Positions 8,586 through 16,414 of a DNA stretch of 21,540 nt are shown here, piece after piece. The notes beneath the pieces are model-generated. The model searched no databases and was not told the origin of the DNA. It saw nothing but the letters and a program-made list of their open reading frames with translations. The DNA comes from JALONO01 sp038209965 (GTDB lineage Bacteria > Bacteroidota > Bacteroidia > Cytophagales > Thermoflexibacteraceae). The stretch lies in the NCBI GenBank assembly GCA_038209965.1, contig JBBQXF010000083.1, positions 1 through 21,540 on the forward strand. Direction: 5' to 3'. Within the stretch, counting starts at the first letter, position 1. Every line of letters starts with the position of its first letter. The position numbers were made by a program, and so were the translations under genes.

Positions 8586-9020
8586 TTAACGCCTAAAACC
8601 TAGGACTGCCGCTCCGCAGTAGCTCTCGGAGTCTTTGAAAGTGAACAGTAAATAATAAATGCCCGTAGCTTTGCATTTGTAAGTCCAGCCGGGATAGAAT
8701 TTATTGCTAACGTAGCTCGTGGTCAGTTCGTTGCGTTGCTGGTCGAACAGGGTAGCCACAATGCCCTTGGCCTCACCATCCTTGCCCTGGATCCGGATCA
8801 TGTAGTTGGTATCCTTGCTGAAAACACAAGTGTACTCAATGTTCTTACGTACCCCATTTTTGCCATCAATTTTGTAACTTTTTACAAAAGTGAACCCTGG
8901 GGTGAGGGCTTTGAGGCTTTTCTGGCTGTATTGCTCAGAATCGCACTGGGCCGATGCTGCCGTGACCGTACACAGGGCCATTCCGAAAGCGATCAGAATC
9001 TTGCCGATAAAAGTTTTCAT
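8586..9020 (-). CDS. small exported protein with four cysteines, function unknown
   Basis: This 144-residue protein starts with a clear signal peptide (basic MKTFIGK, hydrophobic core, cleavage near ASA-QCD at residues 24-25). The mature part of about 120 residues has four Cys, in AQCDSE, EYTCVF, TYKCKA and SYCGAA, which could form two disulfides in the periplasm. It is rich in beta-prone segments and ends in a conserved-looking GFRR tail. I do not recognise a family with a known role. It is the last gene of the minus-strand cluster, 24 bases after the lipoprotein gene, so it is probably co-transcribed with it. An extracytoplasmic partner role for the lipoprotein or transporter is an inference from position only. 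Confidence 0.8.
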   Translation of the reverse strand: MKTFIGKILIAFGMALCTVTAASAQCDSEQYSQKSLKALTPGFTFVKSYKIDGKNGVRKNIEYTCVFSKDTNYMIRIQGKDGEAKGIVATLFDQQRNELTTSYVSNKFYPGWTYKCKATGIYYLLFTFKDSESYCGAAVLGFRR

Positions 9021-9044
9021 AGGTCGTTCTCTTCGCGGTTGTGG

Positions 9045-9938
9045 TTATTTGATGATTTTGTTCCTAATAGATTTGACAAGGCTGGTGATCAATTCCACGT
9101 CAGCATCTTTGATATTGATTTGGCTAATAGTTGCATCTTCCACCACCAATTCACCGTTTACCTCTTTTGTGACCGGCTTACCACCGGATGAGGTTTTGAT
9201 CTCGACCCGGTTGTACACTTTTTGCAACTCTTTCAGGTCGGCTATCAACCCGGGAAAATTGGGCTTGGTTTTGTAAATGTCCAACACGAGCAGGATCTGA
9301 TCCAACGCTACTTTTTGTTCCCCAATCTTTTCCTTCAACTTCTTGTTGTTGGTCTTCTGGTGGATGAGCGTGGTCAAATACAGGGCTTCCGTCCAGCCAC
9401 CAGTCAGGATCAAAATACTCAAGTTTTCTCGCTTTTGGTCGTTGAGGTGCGAATTGATCTTCTCAAAATTCTGTTGGGTCAACTGCAACAATTTGTCCAC
9501 GTTACCACTGCTTGAGGCCAGTTCCTTGATGGTTTTGTAATCAAAAAACTGTCCAATGCCGAGCTTATCGGCCAACCCTTTCACTGCGTTGAGGAAATTG
9601 AGTACGTCCTGATTTTTGTCATACAGGTTGGCAAAGCCAAGATCAGTGCTGTAAACTCCCAAGTTGAGGGCTTGGCGATAGCTGTCGTTGTAGGCCGCCA
9701 TAATATTGGGGTCGTTCAAGGTCGACACATTGTAGGGAGCCCCCGTTTCCTTGATCAACAGCGAAGTCTCAATCGGGGAGGGGATGGACTGCATGATATT
9801 GGCCACGATGTCGTCCGAGATTTGGGGCATTTCCACCTGTTCATCAGTAGGAGGATCTATACTTTCCCTTGTATTAGCCTCGTTGGCGCCACAGCCAAAC
9901 AATAAGACCAGGGTAAAAACGAAATACAATTTTTTCAT
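9045..9938 (-). CDS. lipoprotein of unknown function linked to the ABC transporter
   Basis: This encodes 297 residues with a lipoprotein signal (LVLLFGC, Cys at about residue 16) followed by an acidic, Pro-rich linker. The mature part is mainly helical: about residues 45-260 contain long amphipathic stretches such as SRQ- and Leu-rich segments with NDSYRQALNLGVYSTDLGFA and LKEKIGEQKVALDQILLVLD. This helical architecture recalls a structural or scaffold lipoprotein rather than an enzyme, and no catalytic motif is visible. The gene follows the transporter gene by 171 bases and precedes the small exported protein by 24. The 171-base gap may hold its own promoter, but I found none that fits well. 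Confidence 0.82.
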   Translation of the reverse strand: MKKLYFVFTLVLLFGCGANEANTRESIDPPTDEQVEMPQISDDIVANIMQSIPSPIETSLLIKETGAPYNVSTLNDPNIMAAYNDSYRQALNLGVYSTDLGFANLYDKNQDVLNFLNAVKGLADKLGIGQFFDYKTIKELASSSGNVDKLLQLTQQNFEKINSHLNDQKRENLSILILTGGWTEALYLTTLIHQKTNNKKLKEKIGEQKVALDQILLVLDIYKTKPNFPGLIADLKELQKVYNRVEIKTSSGGKPVTKEVNGELVVEDATISQINIKDADVELITSLVKSIRNKIIK

Positions 9939-10109
9939 ATCAAATTTCAGTTACAAATGTGGGACAATTTGGGGGTTGCTAAACGTTGTACTCTATGTAT
10001 TCGCCCGATCCAACGTCCCGACGGCCGCCGCTTCAGATTTGTACTTTAAGTATAATTGATTGTTCAAAAACAACGCCAAATGAAAATGCCGTACTGCCAC
10101 TTAGTACGT

Positions 10110-13100
10110 TTATTTTTGGCGGAATTTGACTTTGCCCAACAAATTAAAAAGCTTTTGGAGCATTTCGAAGTATAATGTTACATACAACAAAAGCGTCATG
10201 AGCCATATTACAAGTAGGTTGAAATAGTAGGTATCCCAAAATTTCCCCAAAAAGTGCTTGTAAGGCGCAAAAAACTGTGCCCTGTAATCCAGTATATTAC
10301 TTATGTGAGATGGATACGCAAAAATCGGATCCGTGTGCTGGATCAAGCGGTCGCCATCCACCGAAATTTTTTCCAATACATTACTGTTGGTCACAAATTC
10401 CTCTAAATCCTCGTTGTGATAGTCGTTGAGCAGTTTGGTGATCGACCGTTGGGCCTCCTCTTTTTTTGGATTCGGATGTTCGTACACGTAGATGAGCGAG
10501 TCTTTGGCATCTTGGGTCCGGGCCGAAATGCCCTCATAATGTTGCCGCACCAAGCCCAAATAAGCATTGATCTGGGCAAACGCCGACGAATCAAAACTTT
10601 GTTGGTTGAGGCTCCCCAACAAGCGGTTGACCTTGTCACTCTTGATCTTGTGCTCATCGGCTATTTCGTTTTTGAGCAAGGCCAGATTGGTGGCAAAAAC
10701 TTGATTGGCCGAATCTACTTGGCTCTTTTGTCTGGCGGGGTTTTTCTCCTCGGCAAACAGACGCGCCACTTGAGTGTTTTCTTGGCAGGCCACAGTGGCT
10801 TTTTCCAGCTCGGGCACCCAATACGTGGATTTATAGCGGGCTTCGCTGTTGACCTGATCAAAGCGATAGACCAATTTCATGTAGGGATTAGCCTTGAACT
10901 GATCCACACAGATGGCTTCATAGGCCCAGCGGGAGGCCCAAACATCGGCAATGAGCGGTGTTTTCCCCTTTTGGGCAATCGCATTGTTCAATTTGTCAAA
11001 GTTGAAAATACCACCACTGAGGATCATTTGGGGGATCAACAACAACGGGATCAGAATATAAACCGTTACGGCATTGTTGAACGAGGCCGAGATGTTCAGG
11101 CCCAGCACATTGGCAAAACACGAGACGGAAAACAAGACGAGCCAGTAGGTCATAAATTGGCCATCCACCCCCAAGATCAAGTTGCCGATCAGCACAAAAG
11201 TGAAGGTCTGAATTGCTGAAAGGGTAAACAAAATAATCAACTTGGAATAAAGGTAACTGCTCCGGCTGAGGTTCAGGAACGATTCACGCTTGAGGATTTT
11301 CCGATCCCGGATAATTTCCTCTGCACTCACTGTCAGGCCCATAAACAAGGCAATGATGATGCAGATCAGGATGTAGGCCGGGATGTTGTCATTGTGGCGG
11401 AACAGGTATTCGCCCTTGCCCACGCTGTCCTTGTAACGGATCACGAGCGACATGAGCAGGGCCAGCACCGGGGCCTCGATAAGGTTGATGGCCATATATT
11501 GCCGATCGCTGAGCTTGGACAGCGCATCGCGCATGGTAAATATGAGCGTTTGCTTGGGTCTGGCCGGGATCTTCAAGTTTTTGGGCGGCTCTTCGCGCAC
11601 ATCCTCGTAACGATCGATCCGAAATTCTTGGCCGTACATTTCTGACCATTCCTCGGGGGTTACCTTGCGTTTGGCCGTAAACTCGCCATACTCGTCCACC
11701 ACCCGGGCCTCAATGATGTTGAACAACTGTTCCACGTTCACATTGCCGCAGGTTCCGCACTGCCCCCGATCGCTGCCCACTTGGCGGGTCTGGCGCTTGA
11801 AATAGGTCATGGCTTCCACCGGGTTGCCGTAATAGATCGGGTAACCGCCGGTATCCAGAATAAACATTTTGTCAAACATTTTGTAAATGTCCGATGACGG
11901 TTGGTGGATAACCGTAAATATTAATTTGCCTTTCAGGGACAATTCTTTCAGTAGGTCAATCACGTTTTCCGAATCGCGGGAGGATAGCCCCGAAGTTGGC
12001 TCATCCAAAAACAGGATGGCCGGTTCGCGGATCAGCTCCAGGGCGATGTTGAGCCGCTTGCGCTGCCCCCCAGAAATCTTCTTGTTGAGCACATTGCCCA
12101 CTTTGAGGTGCATAATCCGATCCAGCCCCAAGCTGCCCAGTACTTGGTTTACCTTGGCGGTGAGGGCGGCATCGTCCAGATCGCGGAAACAGAGCTTGGC
12201 ATTGTAGAACAAGTTTTGGAAAACCGTCAGTTCCTCGATCAGCAGATCGTCTTGGGCCACAAACCCGATCACTCCCTCGATGTGCTTCTTTTGCTCGGGG
12301 TCGTGGATGTCGAACCCATTGATGAGCACCTTGCCCACCGATGGTTTCTCCAGCCCGGCCAATACGTTGAGCAGGGTGGTCTTGCCCGCGCCCGATCCGC
12401 CCATGATCCCGATCAGCTTGCCCGGCCCTTCCGACAGGCTCACATGGCGCAGGCCCAGTGCCCCATTGGGAAATTGGAAAGAAATGTCGTCAATATTGAA
12501 CGAAATTCTCTGCCCTTGTTCGTCGGTGGTGAACCGGGTGACCAAATCGCTGTAATAAAGCGGCGCGCCCTTGGGCGTTTTGATGATCGATCCGTGGGAA
12601 AACAGCAAGATGGTCCCCCGCCGGGCCAACTGGCCGTTCAAGAAAATCTCGTCTTGGCCGGTGTACTTGATGAAATAGAGATCGACGCTTTTGACGCGGA
12701 TGAAAATAATTTCCCCGTCAAGTTTCCCCGAATCAATGTATTTTACTCTGCTCTCGGTGGGGGGAGGCTGGTCGTCAAACAGCAGGATATCCTCTGAATC
12801 GAGCAGCGAAGAACTGTCTTTGGTCGCAAAAGCCTCAATGAGCCTGTACTCCAATTTGGTAATATTGAAAACCGAAGCAATGGTTTCAATGATTTCCATG
12901 CGCTGGGTGGTGAAATTCCGGTCGGAAGCCAGCATTTCCAGCAGTTTGAACAATACAATGACCTTTTGCTTTTGGGTCAAGGTCTTGTTGATTTTGCGAC
13001 AGAGGGAAAGTACCCTTACCGCCTCATTGACCCGGGTTGCGCGTTTTTTGCGCTCCACTTTGATGTCACCTTCGTTCTCCTCGTCAATCCCATACTCCGA

Positions 13101-13262
13101 ATATTTGTCATAAAGCGACAAATATTCCGTCATGGTTTCACGATCCAAGTCTTGTTGATAAAAGCTGATGACGAAATTACGCTCGGCATCGCTCACCCCA
13201 GTATCTTGTTTGGAGATAATGGCAAACAGTTGAGTCAGTGCTTTGAGTATCTCCTCACTCAT
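10110..13262 (-). CDS. ABCG-type ABC transporter with N-terminal TerB-like and FHA-like domains
   Basis: This fused transporter has 1050 residues. Residues about 1-150 form a helical TerB-like domain (for example LTQKQKVIVLFKLLEML). Residues about 175-245 look like a small FHA-like beta domain. The ATPase follows with Walker A GGSGAGKTTL (288-297), signature SGGQR (397-401), Walker B ILFLDEPTSG (416-425) and H-loop His453. A CxxC pair (C502, C505) lies after it. The membrane part has about five helices between 590 and 752. A large extracytoplasmic segment of about 250 residues (755-1010, partly helical) comes before the last helix (about 1013-1035). The order ATPase-membrane is that of ABCG half-transporters and of ABC-2 exporters, but the extracytoplasmic insert is unusually long. 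The gene lies 193 bases after siaC. The cargo is unknown; export or envelope remodelling is an inference. Confidence 0.9.
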   Translation of the reverse strand: MSEEILKALTQLFAIISKQDTGVSDAERNFVISFYQQDLDRETMTEYLSLYDKYSEYGIDEENEGDIKVERKKRATRVNEAVRVLSLCRKINKTLTQKQKVIVLFKLLEMLASDRNFTTQRMEIIETIASVFNITKLEYRLIEAFATKDSSSLLDSEDILLFDDQPPPTESRVKYIDSGKLDGEIIFIRVKSVDLYFIKYTGQDEIFLNGQLARRGTILLFSHGSIIKTPKGAPLYYSDLVTRFTTDEQGQRISFNIDDISFQFPNGALGLRHVSLSEGPGKLIGIMGGSGAGKTTLLNVLAGLEKPSVGKVLINGFDIHDPEQKKHIEGVIGFVAQDDLLIEELTVFQNLFYNAKLCFRDLDDAALTAKVNQVLGSLGLDRIMHLKVGNVLNKKISGGQRKRLNIALELIREPAILFLDEPTSGLSSRDSENVIDLLKELSLKGKLIFTVIHQPSSDIYKMFDKMFILDTGGYPIYYGNPVEAMTYFKRQTRQVGSDRGQCGTCGNVNVEQLFNIIEARVVDEYGEFTAKRKVTPEEWSEMYGQEFRIDRYEDVREEPPKNLKIPARPKQTLIFTMRDALSKLSDRQYMAINLIEAPVLALLMSLVIRYKDSVGKGEYLFRHNDNIPAYILICIIIALFMGLTVSAEEIIRDRKILKRESFLNLSRSSYLYSKLIILFTLSAIQTFTFVLIGNLILGVDGQFMTYWLVLFSVSCFANVLGLNISASFNNAVTVYILIPLLLIPQMILSGGIFNFDKLNNAIAQKGKTPLIADVWASRWAYEAICVDQFKANPYMKLVYRFDQVNSEARYKSTYWVPELEKATVACQENTQVARLFAEEKNPARQKSQVDSANQVFATNLALLKNEIADEHKIKSDKVNRLLGSLNQQSFDSSAFAQINAYLGLVRQHYEGISARTQDAKDSLIYVYEHPNPKKEEAQRSITKLLNDYHNEDLEEFVTNSNVLEKISVDGDRLIQHTDPIFAYPSHISNILDYRAQFFAPYKHFLGKFWDTYYFNLLVIWLMTLLLYVTLYFEMLQKLFNLLGKVKFRQK

Positions 13263-13455
13263 AAAAGGTCATGCTTTAGGCCGGGCACTTTTTACAGGCC
13301 ACTGTTTTTCCCGGCAGTTTGGTCAGAAATGGTGAAGTCAAATGCAGCAACATGAATGGGTGAGGGCCCAGTTGTGCAGTTTTATTAACGCTATCAACCC
13401 ACCCGAGCGGTTGGCTGGCCAATACCAACTCAAACGCCCGGATGAACTTGATAAA

Positions 13456-13818
13456 TTAGTATGCTTTGAACTCAAATGGCACGTCCACTAGTTCGGAAAA
13501 CTCTTCGCCAGCTTCTTCCATGTCCTCATCGTCTTCGTGGTAGTACCAAACGATGCTGGTGCCCGCTATTTCTTCCAACTTGGACAACACGTCCAAAATG
13601 AGTTTGGAAGAGGCGGTGTTAAAATATTCCAACTTAAAATTAAAGCTGGTGTTGGGGTTGGCACTGTCGCGGTACTTGTCCAACCAATCCAGAATGGGTT
13701 GGTAAAAGTCAGCCGCGTCTTCGGGTAGGGAACGTCCCGAAATTTCAAAAATACCGTTTTGCTTGTCCAGAACAATTTTTGGAGTATCCTCGGTGCCTTC
13801 TAAGTTAATAATTTCCAT
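13456..13818 (-). CDS. siaC: SiaC-family regulatory phosphoprotein (DUF1987)
   Basis: This 120-residue acidic protein matches the SiaC/DUF1987 family in length and pattern: an N-terminal beta part (GIFEISGRSLPEDAADFYQP), a core segment NFKLEYFNTASSK, and a C-terminal beta strand (SIVWYYHEDDEDME). In Pseudomonas aeruginosa, SiaC is phosphorylated on Thr68 by SiaB and dephosphorylated by SiaA, and its state controls a partner. Here a Thr falls at residue 68 in the NTAS motif, the same position. The gene starts 21 bases after the siaB stop, so the two are almost certainly co-transcribed. The known partner, a diguanylate cyclase, is not nearby; the adjacent transporter could be the regulated target, which is an inference. 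Confidence 0.88.
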   Translation of the reverse strand: MEIINLEGTEDTPKIVLDKQNGIFEISGRSLPEDAADFYQPILDWLDKYRDSANPNTSFNFKLEYFNTASSKLILDVLSKLEEIAGTSIVWYYHEDDEDMEEAGEEFSELVDVPFEFKAY

Positions 13819-13839
13819 TGGTGTTTTTACGTTAGAAGA

Positions 13840-14388
13840 TTATGCGTTAAATCTTGAGATGGTGGTACGTAATGAAAAAAAGGAGAGTTGATCATTGATG
13901 GGCTCAAAATCAAAGCTCAATTTCTTGCCCGATTTGCGGGCCATGTCAATAAAGCCCAGCCCAGCGCCGCCTTTGTCCGACAACGGGTTGTGCTTGATCA
14001 CGCTCTTGTAAAGCTCTTTGAGACCTTCCTTGTCCAAACTGTTGATCTGATCCAGTTTGCGGGACAGATCGGAAACCTTGTCATTGGGGATAGCATTGCC
14101 CGAAGTGATCACGTACTCGTCCTGCTGCTTGCCAATCATGAAGATCGCGCTGTTGCGGCCGTACATTTCCGTGTCAAACCCCTCGGAATGTTTACAAATG
14201 TTTTGGAGGCACTCCACCATCACATTGAAAACTTTGCGCTTGATGTTGGACTCTTCCCCAAAAGCATCCATATTCCTCTCGGCCATGGACAGCACTGATT
14301 TGGTGATTTCTTGGGTGAATTCCCCTTCATAAACCAGGATCAAGTTCTGCTTGAGCATGGTTTTGTGTAAATCATAAATATATTTCAT
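13840..14388 (-). CDS. siaB: SiaB-family protein kinase
   Basis: This 182-residue protein fits the SiaB family, which has a GHKL (histidine-kinase-like) ATP-binding fold and phosphorylates SiaC. The N-box lies in VECLQNICKHSEG, with Asn63 as the likely metal-binding residue. The glycine-rich lid region lies in DKGGAGLGFIDMARKSG (138-154). The length is that of the known family, and no transmembrane part is present. The ATG at 14388 is chosen; an internal Met at residue 11 is a possible alternative. It is the first gene of the minus-strand cluster. No SiaA-like phosphatase is encoded in the window, so the opposing activity must come from elsewhere or be absent. Confidence 0.88.
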   Translation of the reverse strand: MKYIYDLHKTMLKQNLILVYEGEFTQEITKSVLSMAERNMDAFGEESNIKRKVFNVMVECLQNICKHSEGFDTEMYGRNSAIFMIGKQQDEYVITSGNAIPNDKVSDLSRKLDQINSLDKEGLKELYKSVIKHNPLSDKGGAGLGFIDMARKSGKKLSFDFEPINDQLSFFSLRTTISRFNA

Positions 14389-14763
14389 TGCAGTTCAGCT
14401 TGAAACCTGGCTTACAGTTTTGATGAGTGTGCCCCATGGCCATTTTGGGTTAAGTATTTTCTTTTAAATAACGCAACTAACTATCCAAAATGCCCTAATT
14501 GATTTCCAATGATTGGTACGGTGCAAATGTGGCACAAAGAATTGGAAAAAGTATGGCCATGTAATTTAATTTATGATTTTGCCCCAAGCGAGAAGCATGA
14601 CCACTTATTGACCAAAATCTACCAAGCATTATGCCATTCTTATTTTCCGTTGGTGGCTGGGGAGTGCACGGATGTAAGTTTTGGGCAGTTTGGGCAGATC
14701 CGCGCCGTCTTGCAAATCATCGGTTTCTGAGCTAATTTTGTGCCCTTTAATGGAAACAGAACC
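14389..14763. other. divergent intergenic region between siaB and prfA
   Basis: These 375 bases hold the control regions of two divergent genes. A short open frame at 14509-14730 on the plus strand has no family-like features and is probably not a gene. On the prfA side a good promoter-like element is present (14710-14740). On the siaB side I found no sequence fitting the TTG-N19/20-TAnnTTTG pattern, so its promoter may be of another class. Confidence 0.5.
14710..14740 (+). promoter_or_regulatory. putative Bacteroidota promoter of prfA
   Basis: TTG at 14710-14712 and TAATTTTG at 14733-14740 are separated by 20 bases. This matches the Bacteroidota primary sigma factor pattern (TTG, then TAnnTTTG 19-21 bases later). 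Transcription would start near 14747, about 17 bases before the chosen ATG. The same -7 octamer occurs before gap. Confidence 0.6.
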
Positions 14764-15834
14764 ATGATTGAGAAATTGAGGGAAATAAAAACCCGATTTG
14801 AAGAAGTATCTAGGTTGGTCATCCAGCCCGAAGCGATGGCTGACATGAAAGTGTACGCCAAACTCAACAAGGAATACAAGGAACTGGACAAGATTGTCAA
14901 AAAATATGAAGAGTATGACGTTTTGCTGAGAAATTTGGAAAGCTCGCGCGAAATCCTCCGTACCGAAAAAGACATGGACTATCGGGAAATGGCCAAGGCC
15001 GAGATCGATGAACTGACCACCCGGCAAGAACCACTCGAGGCGGAAATCAAGGAGTTGCTCATCCCCAAAGACCCCAATGACAGCAAGAACATCATCTTGG
15101 AAATCCGGGGCGGCGCCGGTGGCGACGAGGCTGCCCTCTTTGCCGGTGACCTGTTGCGCATGTACCAGCGCTTTGCCGAGCGGGAAAACTGGAAAATGGA
15201 ACTGATCGATTTTACTGAAGGAACGGCCGGGGGCTACAAAGAAATCGTGATCAACGTGTCGGGCGAAGATGTGTACGGCAAGATGAAGTACGAATCGGGC
15301 GTACACCGCGTCCAGCGAGTGCCTGCCACCGAGACCCAGGGCCGGATCCACACCTCGGTGGCCAGTGTGGCCGTGTTGCCAGAGGCCGAGGAAGTGGAAG
15401 TGGAGATCAATATGAACGAAGTGCGCAAGGACTTGTTTTGTTCGTCGGGGCCGGGTGGTCAGTCGGTCAATACGACCTATTCGGCTGTGCGGCTCACCCA
15501 CCTCCCAACGGGCCTGGTGGTGTCGTGCCAAGACGAAAAATCCCAGATCAAAAATACCGAAAAGGCAATGAAAGTACTCCGCTCGCGCTTGTACGAAATC
15601 GAATCGCGCAAACAGCACGACGAGATTAGTAGCCAACGCAAGCTGATGGTGGGTGGGGGCGATCGCTCCGATAAAATCAGGACCTATAATTATCCCCAAA
15701 GCCGGGTGACCGACCACCGGATCGGTTTCACAGTTTACAACTTGACTGCGGTAATGGACGGGGACATTTTTGATTTCATCGAGCAACTGCGCATTGCCGA
15801 CAACGCGGAGCGCATGAAGGAGGGCACTATGTAA
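14764..15834 (+). CDS. prfA: peptide chain release factor 1 (RF1)
   Basis: This 356-residue protein ends translation at UAA and UAG codons by entering the ribosomal A site and triggering peptide release. The GGQ tripeptide that reaches the peptidyl-transferase centre lies at 231-233 (SSGPGGQSVNTTYS). The stop-codon reading tripeptide is PAT (187-189, in RVPATETQGRIH), as in RF1; RF2 carries SPF at this place. The helical N-terminal domain and the EIRGGAGGDEA segment are as expected, and the length is standard. The start at 14764 fits the normal N-terminus and the promoter position; the frame also has an ATG at 14740 that would add eight residues. It is probably transcribed alone or with the small TPR gene downstream. 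Confidence 0.96.
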   Translation: MIEKLREIKTRFEEVSRLVIQPEAMADMKVYAKLNKEYKELDKIVKKYEEYDVLLRNLESSREILRTEKDMDYREMAKAEIDELTTRQEPLEAEIKELLIPKDPNDSKNIILEIRGGAGGDEAALFAGDLLRMYQRFAERENWKMELIDFTEGTAGGYKEIVINVSGEDVYGKMKYESGVHRVQRVPATETQGRIHTSVASVAVLPEAEEVEVEINMNEVRKDLFCSSGPGGQSVNTTYSAVRLTHLPTGLVVSCQDEKSQIKNTEKAMKVLRSRLYEIESRKQHDEISSQRKLMVGGGDRSDKIRTYNYPQSRVTDHRIGFTVYNLTAVMDGDIFDFIEQLRIADNAERMKEGTM

Positions 15835-15928
15835 AAGGCCCACCGTCGTTGGCATTGCTGGCCCTGCGATATAACTAGGCTGGCGCAACAAATCCCCCTC
15901 CTTTTTTCAAGTAAGATTAATCATAAAA

Positions 15929-15958
15929 TTGGCGAAAACGGAACATTGTTTTCGCCAA
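15929..15958. repeat. perfect inverted repeat before the small TPR gene
   Basis: TTGGCGAAAAC (15929-15939) is matched exactly by GTTTTCGCCAA (15948-15958) across an 8-base loop. It begins 95 bases after the prfA stop and ends 23 bases before the TPR start. No T run follows on the plus strand, so it is not a standard terminator; an RNA hairpin in the leader or an operator are both possible. Confidence 0.75.
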
Positions 15959-15981
15959 CCTTGCCCAATCGCCCCCAACTC

Positions 15982-16311
15982 ATGGACCAATCTTCCCGCT
16001 TGCAATCTTTGTTGGATTTGTGGGCCCAAGAACCGGCCGATCCATTCTTGCGTTACGCACTGGCCACCGAATACCGCAAATTTGACCCGGCCAAGGCTCA
16101 GGGAATGTACGAGCAGCTAATGGCCGACCAACCCAACTATACCGCCACTTATTACCACTTGGCTTCGTTGTACCGCCAAATGGGTGAGCCAGTATTGGCT
16201 GTAGAGGTGTACGAGAAGGGCTTGGTCGTCTGTCGTTTAGTGGGCGATCGCCACGCCCTCAACGAATTGCAACGGGCTTACCAGGATTTGCAAGACGAGG
16301 ATTCGGAGTAG
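15982..16311 (+). CDS. small tetratricopeptide repeat protein
   Basis: From the ATG at 15982 this encodes 109 residues. The sequence carries two to three TPR units, with typical positions in PFLRYALATEYRK (about 20-32), ATYYHLASLYRQMGEP (about 53-68) and AVEVYEKGLVVC. TPRs bind other proteins; no catalytic motif or signal peptide is seen, so a cytoplasmic adaptor role is likely. An earlier in-frame ATG at 15946 would place the start inside the inverted repeat and is less likely. Short TPR proteins of this type are common in Bacteroidota with no assigned function. The gene lies between prfA and the gap promoter. Confidence 0.75.
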   Translation: MDQSSRLQSLLDLWAQEPADPFLRYALATEYRKFDPAKAQGMYEQLMADQPNYTATYYHLASLYRQMGEPVLAVEVYEKGLVVCRLVGDRHALNELQRAYQDLQDEDSE

Positions 16312-16355
16312 TCCGCTGCAAGGTGTTTTATTTATGGCTAATTTTGCCCCAATCC

Positions 16356-16385
16356 TTGGCAAACAGTTTCAGAATGCTAATTTTG
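16356..16385 (+). promoter_or_regulatory. putative Bacteroidota promoter of gap
   Basis: TTG at 16356-16358 is followed after 19 bases by TAATTTTG at 16378-16385, a full match to the Bacteroidota pattern. Transcription would start near 16392, about 23 bases before the ATG at 16415. A second TAATTTTG lies at 16339-16346 but lacks a TTG at the right distance. The element supports the start at 16415 rather than the in-frame ATG at 16334. Confidence 0.6.
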
Positions 16386-16414
16386 CGAAGCGTACATCAA
16401 CCGTTCCTAAAACT

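Noticed and set aside
10416..11219. Plus-strand open frame of 267 codons
   Set aside because: It is antisense to the membrane part of the ABC transporter; there are no motifs and no promoter.
12108..12797. Plus-strand open frame of 229 codons
   Set aside because: It is antisense to the ATPase part of the transporter, whose Walker and signature motifs show the true reading.
13342..13491. Small plus-strand frame of 49 codons between siaC and the transporter gene
   Set aside because: It overlaps the siaC end, has no promoter or family pattern, and is short enough to be chance.
14509..14730. Plus-strand open frame of 73 codons before prfA
   Set aside because: It spans the prfA promoter-like element, and its translation shows no family features.
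14629..15891. Long minus-strand open frame of 420 codons
   Set aside because: It lies antisense to prfA, which has all RF1 motifs. The translation is His/Phe-rich with no family pattern, as expected from a mirrored reading of a coding gene.
16339..16346. A second TAATTTTG before gap as an additional promoter
   Set aside because: No TTG lies 19-21 bases upstream, while the copy at 16378 has one.
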